Assembly (NCBI RefSeq): GCF_008933155.1
Contig: NZ_WBVP01000011.1
Span: 55,914-119,913, forward strand
Origin: Aliivibrio finisterrensis
GTDB taxonomy: Bacteria; Pseudomonadota; Gammaproteobacteria; Enterobacterales; Vibrionaceae
Direction: 5' to 3'
DNA: 64,000 nt
Made by a program: the position numbers and the translations under genes. Under the pieces are notes generated by a model. That model ran no database searches and was not told the origin of the DNA. It saw nothing but the letters and a program-made list of their open reading frames with translations. This document shows, piece by piece, positions 21,470 through 31,761 of the stretch (its first letter is position 1; every line of letters begins with the position of its first letter).

Positions 21470-22708
21470 ATGTTTGAGCCGATGATGGAAATGTCCGACG
21501 AAGCAGTAATTAAAGTAGTTGGTGTAGGTGGCGGTGGCGGTAATGCTATCGAGCACATGGTACGTGAGTCAATTGAAGGTGTTGAATTCATTAGTGTAAA
21601 TACTGATGCGCAAGCTCTTCGTAAGACTAGTGTAAATACAGTGATTCAAATTGGTGGAGACATCACAAAAGGCTTAGGTGCAGGTGCAAACCCGCAAGTT
21701 GGTCGTGATGCTGCGCTAGAAGATCGTGAAGCGATTAAAGAAGTACTGGCTGGTGCCGATATGGTATTTATCGCTGCTGGTATGGGTGGTGGTACTGGTA
21801 CAGGTGCTGCACCAATTATTGCTGAAATCGCGAAAGAGCTAAATATTCTAACGGTTGCTGTTGTTACAAAACCGTTTAGTTTTGAAGGTCGTAAGCGTCT
21901 TGCTTTTGCTGAGCAAGGTATTGAAGAGTTATCAAAACACGTTGACTCATTAATTACGATTCCAAACGAGAAGCTGTTAAAAGTACTTGGTCGTGGTATT
22001 ACATTATTAGAAGCATTTGCAAAAGCAAATGATGTTCTTCGTAATGCGGTTCAAGGTATTGCTGAACTAATTACACGCCCTGGTATGATCAACGTAGATT
22101 TCGCCGATGTTCGTACTGTTATGTCTGAAATGGGACATGCAATGATGGGTAGCGGTATCGCAGTGGGTGAAGACCGTGCAGAGCAAGCAGCGGAAGAAGC
22201 GATTTCAAGTCCATTACTTGAAGATATCGATCTTGCTGGTGCGCGTGGCGTTCTTGTAAACATCACTGCTGGTCTAGATATGCGTCTTGATGAATTTGAA
22301 ACTGTTGGTAATACAGTTAAAGCATTCGCATCAGATAACGCAACGGTAGTTATTGGTACGTCTCTTGACCCTGACATGACTGATGAGATCCGTGTTACCG
22401 TTGTTGCTACAGGTATAGGCACTGAAAAAAAACCTGAAATCACGCTAGTGACAAATAAAGCAGCAGCACCGGCTCAGCCAGTGGCAACACCAGCACAGCC
22501 TGCAGCTCAAGCACCTGTACAGCCAAAAGCCGCAGTTGTTGAACCAGCAGTAGAGAAAGCGGCACAAAATGTGCAAGCGACTAAACCTGCTGCATCGTCA
22601 ACATCACCAGCAGCTGGTGTACAAAATGCGGGTGCAGCACAAGCTAAACCAGATCAAAAAGAAGATTATTTGGATATTCCTGCGTTTCTACGACGTCAAG
22701 CTGACTAA
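21470..22708 (+). CDS. ftsZ: Cell division GTPase FtsZ
   Basis: 412 residues. The tubulin signature GGGTGTG is at residues 106-112 and the T7 loop [11 protein letters not shown] near 207. An Ala/Pro/Gln-rich disordered linker (about 320-395) leads to the conserved C-terminal peptide [12 protein letters not shown], which binds FtsA and other Z-ring partners such as ZapD, encoded 6 kb downstream. CGGAGAG precedes the start. It lies 33 bases after ftsA, a typical coupled arrangement. Confidence 0.98.
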   Translation: MFEPMMEMSDEAVIKVVGVGGGGGNAIEHMVRESIEGVEFISVNTDAQALRKTSVNTVIQIGGDITKGLGAGANPQVGRDAALEDREAIKEVLAGADMVFIAAGMGGGTGTGAAPIIAEIAKELNILTVAVVTKPFSFEGRKRLAFAEQGIEELSKHVDSLITIPNEKLLKVLGRGITLLEAFAKANDVLRNAVQGIAELITRPGMINVDFADVRTVMSEMGHAMMGSGIAVGEDRAEQAAEEAISSPLLEDIDLAGARGVLVNITAGLDMRLDEFETVGNTVKAFASDNATVVIGTSLDPDMTDEIRVTVVATGIGTEKKPEITLVTNKAAAPAQPVATPAQPAAQAPVQPKAAVVEPAVEKAAQNVQATKPAASSTSPAAGVQNAGAAQAKPDQKEDYLDIPAFLRRQAD

Positions 22709-22714
22709 TTAATC

Positions 22715-22778
22715 ACCAAACGATTTGGTTTTATAGAAATTTGTGTGCTAAAATGCCAGACCAATTCTTAGAATTGGT
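22715..22778 (+). promoter_or_regulatory. ftsZ-lpxC intergenic region: two dyads and a candidate lpxC promoter
   Basis: The dyad ACCAAA-cga-TTTGGT (22715-22729) begins seven bases after the ftsZ stop and is followed by TTTA. A second palindrome, ACCAATTCT-t-AGAATTGGT, lies at 22760-22778. Between them TTGGTT (22725-22730) and TAAAAT (22749-22754), 18 bases apart, make a plausible sigma-70 promoter for lpxC. The dyads could be weak terminators for ftsZ or a regulator site. The sequence does not decide. Confidence 0.4.
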
Positions 22779-22813
22779 TTGAAATCAAGCATATTTATAG
22801 TTGAGATGAGCAT

Positions 22814-23731
22814 ATGATCAGACAACGTACACTGAAAAGTATCGTACAAATGACAGGCGTGGGTTTACACTCAGGCCGTAAAGTTACGCTTACTCTTCGT
22901 CCAGCAGCTGCAAATACAGGTGTTATTTATCGTCGTACCGACCTTAATCCACCAGTAGATTTCCCTGCGGACCCAGAGTCAGTACGCGATACTATGTTAT
23001 GTACAGCGTTAGTTAATGATGAAGGCGTAAGAATCTCAACGGTTGAGCACTTAAATGCTGCACTAGCAGGCATGGGCATTGATAACGTTGTTATTGAAGT
23101 TGATGCTCCTGAAATTCCTATTATGGATGGCAGTGCAAGTCCTTTTGTTTATCTTTTACAATCTGCGGGTATTGAAGAACTTAATACAGCGAAGAAATTC
23201 ATTCGTATTAAGAAACCTGTTCGCATTGAAGATGGTGATAAGTGGGCGGAAATTCGTCCATATAACGGCTTCCGTTTAGATTTCACTATTGACTTCAATC
23301 ATCCTGCGATTGATTCTGATGACCAAAAGTTAGTGTTTGATTTTTCAAGCCAATCGTTCATCAAAGATATCTCTCGAGCTCGAACTTTCGGGTTTATGCG
23401 CGATATTGAGTACTTGCAATCACAAAACCTATGTTTAGGTGGTAGTTTTGATTGTGCAATCGTACTAGATGATTACCGTATTCTAAATGAAGACGGGTTA
23501 CGTTTTGATAATGAATTTGTAACGCATAAAGTTCTAGATGCTGTAGGCGACCTATATATGTGTGGCCATAGTATCTTGGGTGAATTAAGCGCTTATAAAT
23601 CAGGTCATGCTCTGAATAATCAGTTACTTCGTGCTGTTCTTGCTGATCAAGAAGCATGGGAGTGGACAACCATTGAAGATGAGCAAGAGTCACCAGTTGC
23701 ATTTATGCAGCCAGGAATGGTACTTGCCTAG
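22814..23731 (+). CDS. lpxC: UDP-3-O-acyl-N-acetylglucosamine deacetylase
   Basis: 305 residues, the zinc enzyme that commits lipid A synthesis. Zinc ligands lie in [17 protein letters not shown] (His near residue 79) and [15 protein letters not shown] near residues 238-252, which also holds the catalytic Asp/His. As in E. coli it follows ftsZ at the end of the dcw cluster. In enterobacteria LpxC level is controlled by FtsH proteolysis through its C-terminal tail. A tail is present here, but its role is unknown. Confidence 0.97.
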   Translation: MIRQRTLKSIVQMTGVGLHSGRKVTLTLRPAAANTGVIYRRTDLNPPVDFPADPESVRDTMLCTALVNDEGVRISTVEHLNAALAGMGIDNVVIEVDAPEIPIMDGSASPFVYLLQSAGIEELNTAKKFIRIKKPVRIEDGDKWAEIRPYNGFRLDFTIDFNHPAIDSDDQKLVFDFSSQSFIKDISRARTFGFMRDIEYLQSQNLCLGGSFDCAIVLDDYRILNEDGLRFDNEFVTHKVLDAVGDLYMCGHSILGELSAYKSGHALNNQLLRAVLADQEAWEWTTIEDEQESPVAFMQPGMVLA

Positions 23732-23746
23732 ACCATCATCAAATTA

Positions 23747-23777
23747 AGAAAGCCAAGCAGTTTGCTTGGCTTTTTTA
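23747..23777. terminator. lpxC terminator, possibly bidirectional
   Basis: AGCCAAGCA-gtt-TGCTTGGCT followed by TTTTTT. On the minus strand the same hairpin is followed by TTCTTAATTT, a weaker signal that could end dciA. Confidence 0.88.
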
Positions 23778-23788
23778 TATCTAATATA

Positions 23789-23837
23789 TTCTTACTTCTT
23801 ACTTCTTACTTCTTACTTCTTACTTCTTACTTCTTAT
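23789..23837. repeat. Seven-copy heptanucleotide tandem repeat (TTCTTAC)7
   Basis: Six perfect copies of TTCTTAC and a seventh with a final T. On the minus strand the unit reads GTAAGAA. The array begins 11 bases after the lpxC terminator and its right end supplies the last two Lys codons and the TAA stop of dciA (23827-23835). It would be transcribed as the dciA 3' untranslated region. Confidence 0.97.
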
Positions 23838-24297
23838 TCGCTAATGCAGCTAGGCTTTCTAAACGTTTTTTTAATTTAGGTGAGGCAGTTTCTGCGACCA
23901 TTTCTAATGCGCTTGCCGCCGCTGCAGATAACTCGCGTTTTGCTTGTTTCTCTGATTTATAAACGGCCGGTTTTTCACTGACAAAAGATCGAGCAAGATC
24001 AGGATTGATCTTTACTTCTAAGTTAGAAAGCCCAGGTAAACCATGTTTTCGAAAAGTCGATAAAATAGAGATTCTTTCATAATTAATCCGAGTTGCCCAA
24101 ACGCTGCTCGATACCTCGATCACTAAAGATCCTTGGCGATAATTTGCCACACGGCAATGATCTTCACACCCTTTAGGTAGCGCATCTTTTAGTACATGCG
24201 ACAGCTTAGATAAAATAATCGCTTTTTCTTGCAGATCTTTAAAGCGGGTATTATTAAAAAAATCATTTGCAGGTTGGGGTCTGTGGTCTCGCATCAT
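23827..24297 (-). CDS. dciA: DUF721 protein DciA, replicative helicase loader/operator
   Basis: 156 residues. The N-terminal DUF721 domain (about 12-110) has a KH-like pattern with the conserved segment VANYRQGSLVIEVSSSVWATRINYER. The C-terminal tail (about 110-156) is basic and helical. DciA is known from Vibrio cholerae to interact with DnaB and stimulate its loading, in lineages that lack DnaC. The protein has the expected size and sits at the expected position beside secA. Its stop codon lies inside a heptanucleotide repeat array. A second ATG follows the first directly. Confidence 0.88.
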   Translation of the reverse strand: MMRDHRPQPANDFFNNTRFKDLQEKAIILSKLSHVLKDALPKGCEDHCRVANYRQGSLVIEVSSSVWATRINYERISILSTFRKHGLPGLSNLEVKINPDLARSFVSEKPAVYKSEKQAKRELSAAAASALEMVAETASPKLKKRLESLAALANKK

Positions 24298-24630
24298 CAG
24301 GAATTCTCACAACAAGGGCGTTATTTAATAGGGTTTTATTAAAGAAAAAGTCATAAATGCCAATTAGATCTGAATTTTTCAGAATTGAAATCAAACTCTA
24401 CGGATTTAACTTAGGATTGCTTAACGATATCGCTTATACTTTGTTAATTATTACTTATGATGACTAGCAACACAAGAATCAGAGCAGACCTTGAAAAATC
24501 AAGGGCTGATCCCCATAAGATAAGTATATAAAGAAGTATTTTTCTTAGAGTACATTCTCTAGGCGATTGATTCACATTTCAGAATAAACCGATCAGTAAT
24601 GATCAAGAGATAAAGAGAAGCAACGGAATC
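24298..24630. other. dciA-secA divergent intergenic region with short peptide frames
   Basis: 333 bases carrying divergent promoters for dciA and secA. No secM-length frame with a signal peptide is present. Two short overlapping plus-strand frames exist: 24357-24467 (36 residues, partly hydrophobic) and 24457-24531 (24 residues). Small hairpins at about 24532-24548 (AAGAA...TTCTT) and 24546-24561 (TAGAG...CTCTA) lie before the secA ribosome binding region. Coding is not proven for either frame. Confidence 0.6.
24457..24531 (+). CDS. Possible secA leader peptide, 24 codons
   Basis: The frame starts ATGATG and ends TAA, 99 bases before secA. The peptide has no signal sequence and ends in SRADPHKISI. 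An Arg-Ala-x-Pro string near the C-terminus recalls the RAGP/RAPP-type endings of SecM and related arrest peptides. There is no good ribosome binding site, and the frame is short for an arrest peptide. An overlapping 36-codon frame at 24357-24467 in another frame is equally open. Coding status is unproven. Confidence 0.2.
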   Translation: MMTSNTRIRADLEKSRADPHKISI

Positions 24631-27354
24631 ATGTTTTCTAAAATTCTAACAAAAGTTATCGGTAGCCGTAATGATCGAACATTACGCAAACTACGTAAAA
24701 TCGTAGATCAAATTAATAAGCTTGAGCCGCAATTCGAATCATTACAAGACGAAGAATTAAAAGCGAAAACAATCGAGTTCCGTGCACGTCTAGAGCAAGG
24801 CGAAGAATTAGACAATTTACTACCAGAAGCATTTGCAACGGTTCGTGAAGCATCAAAACGTTTGTATGGCATGCGCCATTTTGATGTTCAAATGATTGGT
24901 GGCATGGTGCTAAACAATAGCCAAATCGCAGAGATGCGTACTGGTGAAGGTAAAACATTAACAGCAACACTACCCTGTTATTTGAACGCACTGACAGGAA
25001 AAGGTGTTCATGTTGTTACTGTAAATGATTATCTTGCAAAGCGTGATGCTGAAACCAACCGTGAGCTTTTTGAATTCTTAGGAATGACGGTTGGTGTTAA
25101 CGTACCAAACATGGCTCCACCTGAGAAAAAACAAGCGTATTTATGTGATATTTTATATGGCACAAATAACGAGTTTGGTTTCGATTATCTACGTGACAAT
25201 ATGGCTTTCCGTGCCGAAGACCGTGTTCAACGTGAGCGCTATTTTGCAGTAGTCGATGAAGTGGATTCAATCTTAATCGATGAAGCTCGTACTCCTCTTA
25301 TCATTTCAGGTCCTGCTGAAGATAGCTCTGAATTATATACACGAATCAACACCCTAATTCCTCAACTTGTAAAACAAGATGAAGAAGATAGCGAAGAATA
25401 TCGTGGTGAAGGCCACTACACGCTAGATGAAAAGGGAAAACAAACGCACCTAACAGAAAATGGTCAAGAATTTGTTGAGCAACTTCTAAAAGATGCAGGC
25501 TTGATGGAGCAAGAAGATACTCTGTACTCTCCAGCAAACATTAGCCTACTTCATCATATTAATGCCGCTTTACGCGCGCATGTGTTATTTGAAAAAGACG
25601 TTGATTACATCGTAAAAGACGATGAAGTTATCATTGTAGATGAACATACTGGCCGTACAATGCCGGGTCGTCGTTGGTCTGAAGGTTTACACCAAGCTGT
25701 TGAAGCAAAAGAAGGGGTGAAAATTCAGAACGAAAACCAAACATTGGCTTCTATTACGTTCCAAAACTTCTTCCGTCTGTACGATAAACTGTCAGGTATG
25801 ACAGGTACTGCTGATACCGAAGCATTTGAATTCCAATCTATTTACGGCCTAGATACGGTGGTTATACCAACAAACCGTCCGATGGCACGTAATGATATGG
25901 GTGATTTAGTCTACATGACTGAAGCCGAGAAATTTGCTGCAATCATTGAAGATATCAAAGGTTGTTCTGAGCGTGGTCAACCTGTACTTGTTGGTACCGT
26001 TTCAATCGAGAAATCAGAACTGCTTTCAAATGCACTGAAAAAAGCAAAAATTAAGCATAATGTACTTAATGCTAAATTCCATGAAAAAGAAGCAGACATC
26101 GTTGCAAATGCAGGTACATCAAGTGCGGTAACTATTGCAACTAACATGGCTGGTCGTGGTACAGATATTGTTTTAGGTGGCAGCTGGCAGGCAGAGGTTG
26201 CAAAACTGTCTGATCCAACAGAAGAGCAAATCAAAGCATTAAAGGCTACATGGAAAGAAGCGCATGACGCTGTTCTTGCTGCTGGCGGTCTTCATATTAT
26301 TGGTACAGAGCGTCATGAATCTCGCCGTATTGATAACCAATTACGTGGCCGTGCTGGCCGTCAAGGTGATGCGGGTTCTTCACGTTTTTACCTATCAATG
26401 GAAGATGCTTTAATGCGTATCTTTGCATCGGATCGCGTATCTAGCATGATGAAAAAGCTAGGTATGGAAGAAGGTGAAGCGATTGAGCATCCATGGGTAA
26501 CAAAAGCAATTGAGAACGCGCAGCGTAAAGTTGAAGGCCGTAACTTCGACATCCGTAAGCAATTACTTGAATACGATGATGTTGCTAACGATCAACGTAA
26601 AGTCGTTTACGAACTGCGTGATGAGTTAATGAACGTTGATGATATCAGTGAAATGATCGGTTATAACCGTCAAGAAGTTCTTGAAGGGTTATTTGGTCAA
26701 TATATTCCACCTCAATCTCTTGAAGAAATGTGGGACGTAGAAGGTTTAACGACTCGTCTACGTGCTGATTTTGATTTAGATCTTCCATTGCAAGAGTGGT
26801 TGGATAGCGATGATAAACTTCACGAAGATAACTTACGTGAGAAGATCATTGAAGCTTCAATTCAAGTTTACAAAGAGAAAGAAGAGTCAGTAGGCGAATC
26901 GGTTCTGCGTAACTTTGAAAAAGCAGTTATGTTACAAACACTTGATGGGTTATGGAAAGAGCACTTAGCTGCGATGGATCATCTACGCCAAGGTATTCAT
27001 TTACGTGGTTACGCTCAGAAAAACCCGAAACAAGAGTACAAGCGCGAGTCGTTTGAGTTGTTTGAAGGCCTGCTAGATACGTTAAAATATGATGTTGTCT
27101 CTATTTTAAGTAAAGTACGCGTGCAGCAACAAGAAGATGTAGAGCGTATGGAAGAGCAGCGTCGTCAACAAGCAGAAGCAGCAGCTCGTCGCCAGCAACT
27201 TCAACACCAGAATGCTGAAAACCAACTAGATGATGGTGAATCGTCAGATGAAAACCACACTCCAGTAGTTCGAGATGAGCGAAAAGTGGGTCGAAATGAG
27301 CCTTGCCCATGCGGCTCTGGTAAGAAATACAAACAATGTCACGGTAAGATCTAG
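24631..27354 (+). CDS. secA: Preprotein translocase ATPase SecA
   Basis: 907 residues. Walker [12 protein letters not shown] is near residues 102-112, followed by the DEAD-type motif [17 protein letters not shown] near 208, the preprotein crosslinking domain, NBD2, the helical scaffold and a Gln/Glu-rich linker. It ends with the zinc-binding tail [14 protein letters not shown], which contacts SecB and phospholipid. SecA drives post-translational export through SecYEG. Full length and intact. Confidence 0.98.
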   Translation: MFSKILTKVIGSRNDRTLRKLRKIVDQINKLEPQFESLQDEELKAKTIEFRARLEQGEELDNLLPEAFATVREASKRLYGMRHFDVQMIGGMVLNNSQIAEMRTGEGKTLTATLPCYLNALTGKGVHVVTVNDYLAKRDAETNRELFEFLGMTVGVNVPNMAPPEKKQAYLCDILYGTNNEFGFDYLRDNMAFRAEDRVQRERYFAVVDEVDSILIDEARTPLIISGPAEDSSELYTRINTLIPQLVKQDEEDSEEYRGEGHYTLDEKGKQTHLTENGQEFVEQLLKDAGLMEQEDTLYSPANISLLHHINAALRAHVLFEKDVDYIVKDDEVIIVDEHTGRTMPGRRWSEGLHQAVEAKEGVKIQNENQTLASITFQNFFRLYDKLSGMTGTADTEAFEFQSIYGLDTVVIPTNRPMARNDMGDLVYMTEAEKFAAIIEDIKGCSERGQPVLVGTVSIEKSELLSNALKKAKIKHNVLNAKFHEKEADIVANAGTSSAVTIATNMAGRGTDIVLGGSWQAEVAKLSDPTEEQIKALKATWKEAHDAVLAAGGLHIIGTERHESRRIDNQLRGRAGRQGDAGSSRFYLSMEDALMRIFASDRVSSMMKKLGMEEGEAIEHPWVTKAIENAQRKVEGRNFDIRKQLLEYDDVANDQRKVVYELRDELMNVDDISEMIGYNRQEVLEGLFGQYIPPQSLEEMWDVEGLTTRLRADFDLDLPLQEWLDSDDKLHEDNLREKIIEASIQVYKEKEESVGESVLRNFEKAVMLQTLDGLWKEHLAAMDHLRQGIHLRGYAQKNPKQEYKRESFELFEGLLDTLKYDVVSILSKVRVQQQEDVERMEEQRRQQAEAAARRQQLQHQNAENQLDDGESSDENHTPVVRDERKVGRNEPCPCGSGKKYKQCHGKI

Positions 27355-27390
27355 TTAATACTTACTGTTATTGATATTCATTGAAAAATA

Positions 27391-27418
27391 AAAGCCGCTA
27401 TCATTTAGCGGCTTTTTT
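27391..27418 (+). terminator. secA terminator
   Basis: AGCCGCTA-tcatt-TAGCGGCT followed by TTTTTT, 37 bases after the secA stop. Confidence 0.9.
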
Positions 27419-27451
27419 ATAAGCGTGATATAGAGATAGGAAAGGCTATAC

Positions 27452-27850
27452 ATGAAACGATTACATATAGTTGCAGCAATCATTTTAAATGCAGAAAAGA
27501 ACCAAGTCTTTATTACTAAACGCCCAGATATAGCACATAAAGGAGGCTTTTGGGAGTTTCCTGGCGGTAAGGTTGAAGTTGGTGAAAGTGCAGAGCAGGC
27601 GCTTATCAGAGAGTTGTATGAAGAGATTGGTATTAACTCAACAAAACTCGATTTATTTGAATCGCTAAATCACGATTACCCAGATAAATCTCTCTACTTT
27701 GATTTTTTCACTGTGACCCAGTTTGAGGATCTGCCTTATGGAAAAGAAGGGCAAGAAGGGTTATGGGTATCCATTTCAGAGCTTAAAGGCTATGATTTTC
27801 CTGAAGCGAATGTACCCGTAGTAAATAAAGTTATTGAGCTGTTTAGTTAA
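27452..27850 (+). CDS. mutT: 8-oxo-dGTP diphosphatase MutT (Nudix)
   Basis: 132 residues. The complete Nudix box runs from GGKVEVGESAEQA to LIRELYEEIGI (about residues 36-59), with the REXXEE catalytic core. It hydrolyses 8-oxo-dGTP to the monophosphate, preventing A:T to C:G transversions. It is placed after secA as in E. coli, but with its own start region after the secA terminator. It is convergent with yacG. Confidence 0.94.
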   Translation: MKRLHIVAAIILNAEKNQVFITKRPDIAHKGGFWEFPGGKVEVGESAEQALIRELYEEIGINSTKLDLFESLNHDYPDKSLYFDFFTVTQFEDLPYGKEGQEGLWVSISELKGYDFPEANVPVVNKVIELFS

Positions 27851-27879
27851 TCATAAGCCATATCGTTTAAGTCGATATA

Positions 27880-27911
27880 AAAAAAGCGATCCTGATGATC
27901 GCTTTTTTATT
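27880..27911. terminator. Bidirectional terminator between mutT and yacG
   Basis: GCGATC-ctgat-GATCGC stem flanked by an A-run and a T-run. It serves mutT on the plus strand and the yacG end of the pil-coaE-zapD-yacG transcript on the minus strand. Confidence 0.88.
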
Positions 27912-27921
27912 GGAATTAATC

Positions 27922-28131
27922 TTAGTATTGGTCTTCAGACCAACCATCAGAATCTGACATGTCTGGAGCACCAGGAATCGATTTTTCTTCATCAGCCCAT
28001 TCACCAAAATCAATCATTTGGCATTTTTTACTACAGAAAGGACGAAATTGACTTTCTTCGTTCCAAGTAACAGCGGCTTGGCATGTTGGGCATTTAACAA
28101 TAGTTGGTTGAATGTTGTTTGATTCTGACAT
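27922..28131 (-). CDS. yacG: DNA gyrase inhibitor / zinc-binding protein YacG
   Basis: 69 residues from ATG 28131. An upstream extension to 28215 is open but lies within zapD and has no family counterpart. TGAGGAACCC just before the ATG is a good ribosome binding site. A four-Cys zinc ribbon (CPTC...FCSKKC) occupies residues 14-40, followed by the conserved [15 protein letters not shown] segment. YacG binds GyrB and blocks DNA binding in E. coli. It is seven bases after zapD. Confidence 0.93.
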   Translation of the reverse strand: MSESNNIQPTIVKCPTCQAAVTWNEESQFRPFCSKKCQMIDFGEWADEEKSIPGAPDMSDSDGWSEDQY

Positions 28132-28138
28132 GGGTTCC

Positions 28139-28885
28139 TCAACAGACAGCAAGCGTAAACTCAATGTCTTTTTCGCAATTCTTATTGGTTTCAAAAGACA
28201 TAAATCGTAACGCAAAACGGCTCTTATGCCCAGAAATCATTGGATAAACCCCTTGTTCAATAGGTATTTCTAAGCGCAGTAAGTTTGCATTTTCCATTTC
28301 ACTTTGCATAAAGCCATTACGTGCAATTTGTGGCTCAAAACGCGCGGTTTCTCGTGTTAATCGTAGCCATAATGACAACGCATCAGAGAGAGAAAGTAAT
28401 TGAGACATCCAATTATGCGTATTTCGGCAACGAACTTCTAAAGGAAGGTGTAACCAATGGTGAAGTGCGGGTAAATCAAAGCAGCAATCGCCACCAGGAA
28501 TAAAAAATCGTTGTTTTAATGCAGATAGAAAGCGATCTTCTCTTAAAGAGTGGCCAGGTCGAGTCGTTTGCATTAAGTTATAATGAACCTGACTAATTTT
28601 ATCTAAAACAGAAAGTAAAGCTGATTGGTCAACGCCTTCAAGATCCATCCAAGCGCGATATTGCAGACGAAGTTTTTCTAAATCTTTACCCAGTTCAGCT
28701 TTGACTTGCACCTGCTCCAAAATATCAAGCATATTAAAAAGAGAACTAAAGAAAACTTGATACTCAAATGGCTGAGTTAGATCAGCTGAATGCCCAAGCT
28801 TACGAAATAGAGATTCAATTCGTAAATAAATTCGAGTCCTTTCATTTAAAGGGTGTTCAAACCTTTGCATAGCCGATCCATTCAT
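28139..28885 (-). CDS. zapD: Z-ring associated protein ZapD
   Basis: 248 residues, all-helical N-terminal and beta C-terminal halves as in the YacF/ZapD family. The opening [19 protein letters not shown] and the internal [19 protein letters not shown] segment are characteristic. ZapD crosslinks FtsZ filaments by binding the FtsZ C-terminal peptide. It lies between coaE and yacG as in E. coli. Confidence 0.95.
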   Translation of the reverse strand: MNGSAMQRFEHPLNERTRIYLRIESLFRKLGHSADLTQPFEYQVFFSSLFNMLDILEQVQVKAELGKDLEKLRLQYRAWMDLEGVDQSALLSVLDKISQVHYNLMQTTRPGHSLREDRFLSALKQRFFIPGGDCCFDLPALHHWLHLPLEVRCRNTHNWMSQLLSLSDALSLWLRLTRETARFEPQIARNGFMQSEMENANLLRLEIPIEQGVYPMISGHKSRFALRFMSFETNKNCEKDIEFTLAVC

Positions 28886-28893
28886 AGTTGTTA

Positions 28894-29514
28894 TTAATGT
28901 TCTTTATTTATAAATACTTGAGACAATAGCAGATATTTATTATGTAGCAGAGCTATTTCACTGTCTAAATTGTAAATAGTGTGATCATTCTTTATTACAT
29001 CATCAGCAATTGCTAATCGCTCTTCTCGTGAGGCCTGTGAAGCAAGAACCGCTTTAATTTGCTCTATATTTACTTTATCACGATTTGCCGTTCGATTAAT
29101 TTGAGTTTGCTCCAAAACATCAACAACAAGCACGCGATTTGCTAAATATTGCAATTGATTTTCAACCAATAGCGGAACAACCAATAAGGTGTAGCAGGAG
29201 GTTGATAATGAGAGCTGATGCTGCATTTGCTCTCTTATCAGCGGATGAAGTAAATTATTCAGCCATTCTTTCTCGGTTGGATTTGAAAAAATACGCTGTC
29301 TTAGCTCTGCTCGATTTAACTGTCCGTTTGGTAATAAAATGGACGGCCCAAAATGCTCTGTGATCGACATTAAGCCTTTGGTATTTGGTTCTACGACTTC
29401 ACGAGCAATGATGTCGGCATCAACAATAGAAATCCCGTGATTGTTTTGAAAAGCATTGGCGACAGTGGTTTTTCCACTGCCAATTCCACCGGTAATAGCA
29501 ACAACATAACTCAT
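28894..29514 (-). CDS. coaE: Dephospho-CoA kinase
   Basis: 206 residues from ATG 29514, which overlaps the pilD stop (ATGA). A longer open frame to 29583 lies wholly inside pilD, and I reject it. The P-loop GGIGSGKTT is at residues 8-16. The enzyme phosphorylates the 3'-OH of dephospho-CoA, the last step of CoA synthesis. It is translationally coupled to pilD. Confidence 0.96.
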   Translation of the reverse strand: MSYVVAITGGIGSGKTTVANAFQNNHGISIVDADIIAREVVEPNTKGLMSITEHFGPSILLPNGQLNRAELRQRIFSNPTEKEWLNNLLHPLIREQMQHQLSLSTSCYTLLVVPLLVENQLQYLANRVLVVDVLEQTQINRTANRDKVNIEQIKAVLASQASREERLAIADDVIKNDHTIYNLDSEIALLHNKYLLLSQVFINKEH

Positions 29515-30398
29515 AATGGAAAGCCTAAGATTGAAGTGAAATACCATTGTCCAATTTGTTGTCCCCACAGTAAGCAAATCCAACCAGCAATGGCTAAGTA
29601 AGGGCCAAATGGAATTGCTTTATCTAGCCCTTTTTTCTGAGCACTTAACATTGCAATACCAATGATCGCACCAACAACAGACGAAAGTAAAACAACTAAA
29701 GGCAATTGCTGCCAACCGAGCCAAGCGCCAAGTGCAGCGAGTAATTTAAAGTCACCATACCCCATGCCTTCCTTGCCAGTCAGTAATTTAAAGCCCCAAT
29801 AAATTGACCATAAAATAAGGTAACCAGCCATCGCACCAATTACTGCATCGGTTAAGCTTACCGGACTCCAACCCACTAAGGCTAAATAAAGACCTGACCA
29901 TAATAAAGGTAGAGTGATTTGATCCGGCAGTAGCATGGTGTCTATATCGATAAAAGTTAGGGCGATAAGCACCAAGGTAAATATAACCGCGGCAATGGCA
30001 AAGTAAGAAAAAGGAAATAGATAAGAAACCGTAAAGCACATTGCTCCTGAGAGTAATTCAATTGCAGGATAACGAAAACTGATCGGATTACTGCATTGAC
30101 GGCACTTACCCCTTAATAATAACCAGCTAATGACAGGGATGTTGTCATAAAATTTAATTGGAGTATTGCATTTAGGGCAACGAGAACGAGGAACACTTAA
30201 GTTAAATGTTTCTTCCGTTTTCTCTGGCTTATTCTGTGGCGTTAAGTCTGGAAAGCATTCAATACACTCTTTTTTCCACTCTCTCTCCATCATAATAGGG
30301 AGGCGATAAACCACCACATTGAGAAAACTACCAATCAATAAACCAAACAGGGTAGCAAAGAGAGGAAAAAGCCAAGGGTAGTAATCAAAAACAGCCAT
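29511..30398 (-). CDS. pilD: Type IV prepilin peptidase / N-methyltransferase
   Basis: 295 residues with about eight membrane helices. A cytoplasmic CPKC...CRQC zinc motif (residues about 74-100) marks the methyltransferase part. The two catalytic aspartates lie in [11 protein letters not shown] and [10 protein letters not shown] (GxGD-type protease). It cleaves the leader of PilA after Gly and methylates the new N-terminal Phe, and usually also processes type II secretion pseudopilins. Confidence 0.96.
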   Translation of the reverse strand: MAVFDYYPWLFPLFATLFGLLIGSFLNVVVYRLPIMMEREWKKECIECFPDLTPQNKPEKTEETFNLSVPRSRCPKCNTPIKFYDNIPVISWLLLRGKCRQCSNPISFRYPAIELLSGAMCFTVSYLFPFSYFAIAAVIFTLVLIALTFIDIDTMLLPDQITLPLLWSGLYLALVGWSPVSLTDAVIGAMAGYLILWSIYWGFKLLTGKEGMGYGDFKLLAALGAWLGWQQLPLVVLLSSVVGAIIGIAMLSAQKKGLDKAIPFGPYLAIAGWICLLWGQQIGQWYFTSILGFPL

Positions 30399-30501
30399 GA
30401 AAGGACGTCCAAAATGAGATTAAGTATATAGGGTTGATGGTATCAGAATTCCCAAAAATGAAGTAGTGAAGAGTCTTTATTTACGGTTCTACTCCTATTT
30501 T

Positions 30502-31740
30502 TTAACCAATCACACTCATTAGATTAAAGATAGGCAAGTACATTGATACAACTAAACCACCGATCATTATCCCTAAGAAGAGAATAATAAAGGGCTCAAG
30601 GATTTTCCCTAAATTATCAACGGTGTTATCAACATCATCTTCATATACAAATGCCACTTTATTCAACATATCGTCTAATTTTCCCGATTCTTCACCAATC
30701 ATGACCATTTGTAATACCATTTCAGGAAAGGCTTGGGTGTGGCGCATGGCTAAATAGAGAGGCATTCCTGCGGCGGTATTCTGCTGTACTGAATTTATGG
30801 CTTCTTGATAATAAAGGTTTCCAGCGGTTTTACTGGTGGTTTTTAGGCTATGTAAAATAGGCAATCCTGAACTAAAACTGGTGGCCAATGTTCGACTAAA
30901 TTTAGCGATAGCGGCTTTAGACAGTACCGGTCCGATGATTGGGAACTGTAAACAATGGCGATTGAGAAACCGGCGAAAGGCATAAGATTTTTTGCTTAAT
31001 AAACGCAGTGAGGCAGTCAGTAATAGTAAGGTTAAGAGAATCCAAAAACCATAATTTTGCAAAAAATGAGAAGCATTGACAACTTGCTGGGTAAACCAGG
31101 GCAGTACGGCGCCAAACCCTTTAAAAATGGCTTCAAATTCTGGAATCACAAACACCAGCATTAAAACAGTAACCGCAATCGCGATAACAAAAACCATGGT
31201 CGGGTATATCATCGCTTTGACGACTTTTGCTCGTAATGCTTCACTCTTTTCTCGGTATTCTGCTAAACGAGAAAAGGCGTGCGATAAACTGCCTGTCTCT
31301 TCTCCTGTCGCGACTAAATCAATATAAAAAGAATCAAAATGAGAGCAGCTAGTAGAGAGTGCTTTTGAAAGTTGAGTTCCCGCCTCTATTGATAAACAGA
31401 CTTGATTGAGTATGGATTTCATTTCAGCTTTAATATTGTTTTCAGCGATGAGTTGTAATGATTGAACAATAGGAACACCCGCACTAAGCATTGTCGCTAA
31501 CTGGCGAGTGAATAGAGTGATGTCTTTTCGTTTAACGGCGTGCTTCATTTTTTCTACGCTAGAAATTCTGCGTTTTTTAATTTTCTTTATTTGAATGTTT
31601 TGCTCATTGAGTTTTGCCCTGACTTCTATTTCGGTAAGGGCAAGTAATTTCCCTGATACTTTTTTCCCCGTGTTATTAATGCCACGCCATTGGAAATTAT
31701 GTAGGGTCAGCGTTTTTATTTTTGTTTTTTGTTTTAGCAT
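30502..31740 (-). CDS. pilC: Type IV pilus inner-membrane platform protein PilC
   Basis: 412 residues with two T2SSF domains (about residues 70-195 and 275-400) and three membrane helices. The first repeat includes [20 protein letters not shown], and the second includes [19 protein letters not shown]. PilC couples the PilB and PilT motors to pilin insertion. The N-terminus is lysine-rich. A 103-base gap separates it from pilD. Confidence 0.96.
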   Translation of the reverse strand: MLKQKTKIKTLTLHNFQWRGINNTGKKVSGKLLALTEIEVRAKLNEQNIQIKKIKKRRISSVEKMKHAVKRKDITLFTRQLATMLSAGVPIVQSLQLIAENNIKAEMKSILNQVCLSIEAGTQLSKALSTSCSHFDSFYIDLVATGEETGSLSHAFSRLAEYREKSEALRAKVVKAMIYPTMVFVIAIAVTVLMLVFVIPEFEAIFKGFGAVLPWFTQQVVNASHFLQNYGFWILLTLLLLTASLRLLSKKSYAFRRFLNRHCLQFPIIGPVLSKAAIAKFSRTLATSFSSGLPILHSLKTTSKTAGNLYYQEAINSVQQNTAAGMPLYLAMRHTQAFPEMVLQMVMIGEESGKLDDMLNKVAFVYEDDVDNTVDNLGKILEPFIILFLGIMIGGLVVSMYLPIFNLMSVIG

Positions 31741-31761
31741 GAGAAGTGACTTACATAAGAA

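Noticed and set aside
22051..22443. 130-codon minus-strand frame inside ftsZ
   Set aside because: It is antisense to a highly conserved gene and its composition (Ser, Thr, Ala, Ile) is that of a shadow frame.
23789..23837. Possible CRISPR or phase-variable coding repeat
   Set aside because: The units are 7 bp without spacers, and only the first unit is inside a gene, so copy-number change does not alter the protein frame. The same applies to 43266-43314.
28132..28215. N-terminal extension of yacG
   Set aside because: It lies within zapD, and the good ribosome binding site and family length support the start at 28131.
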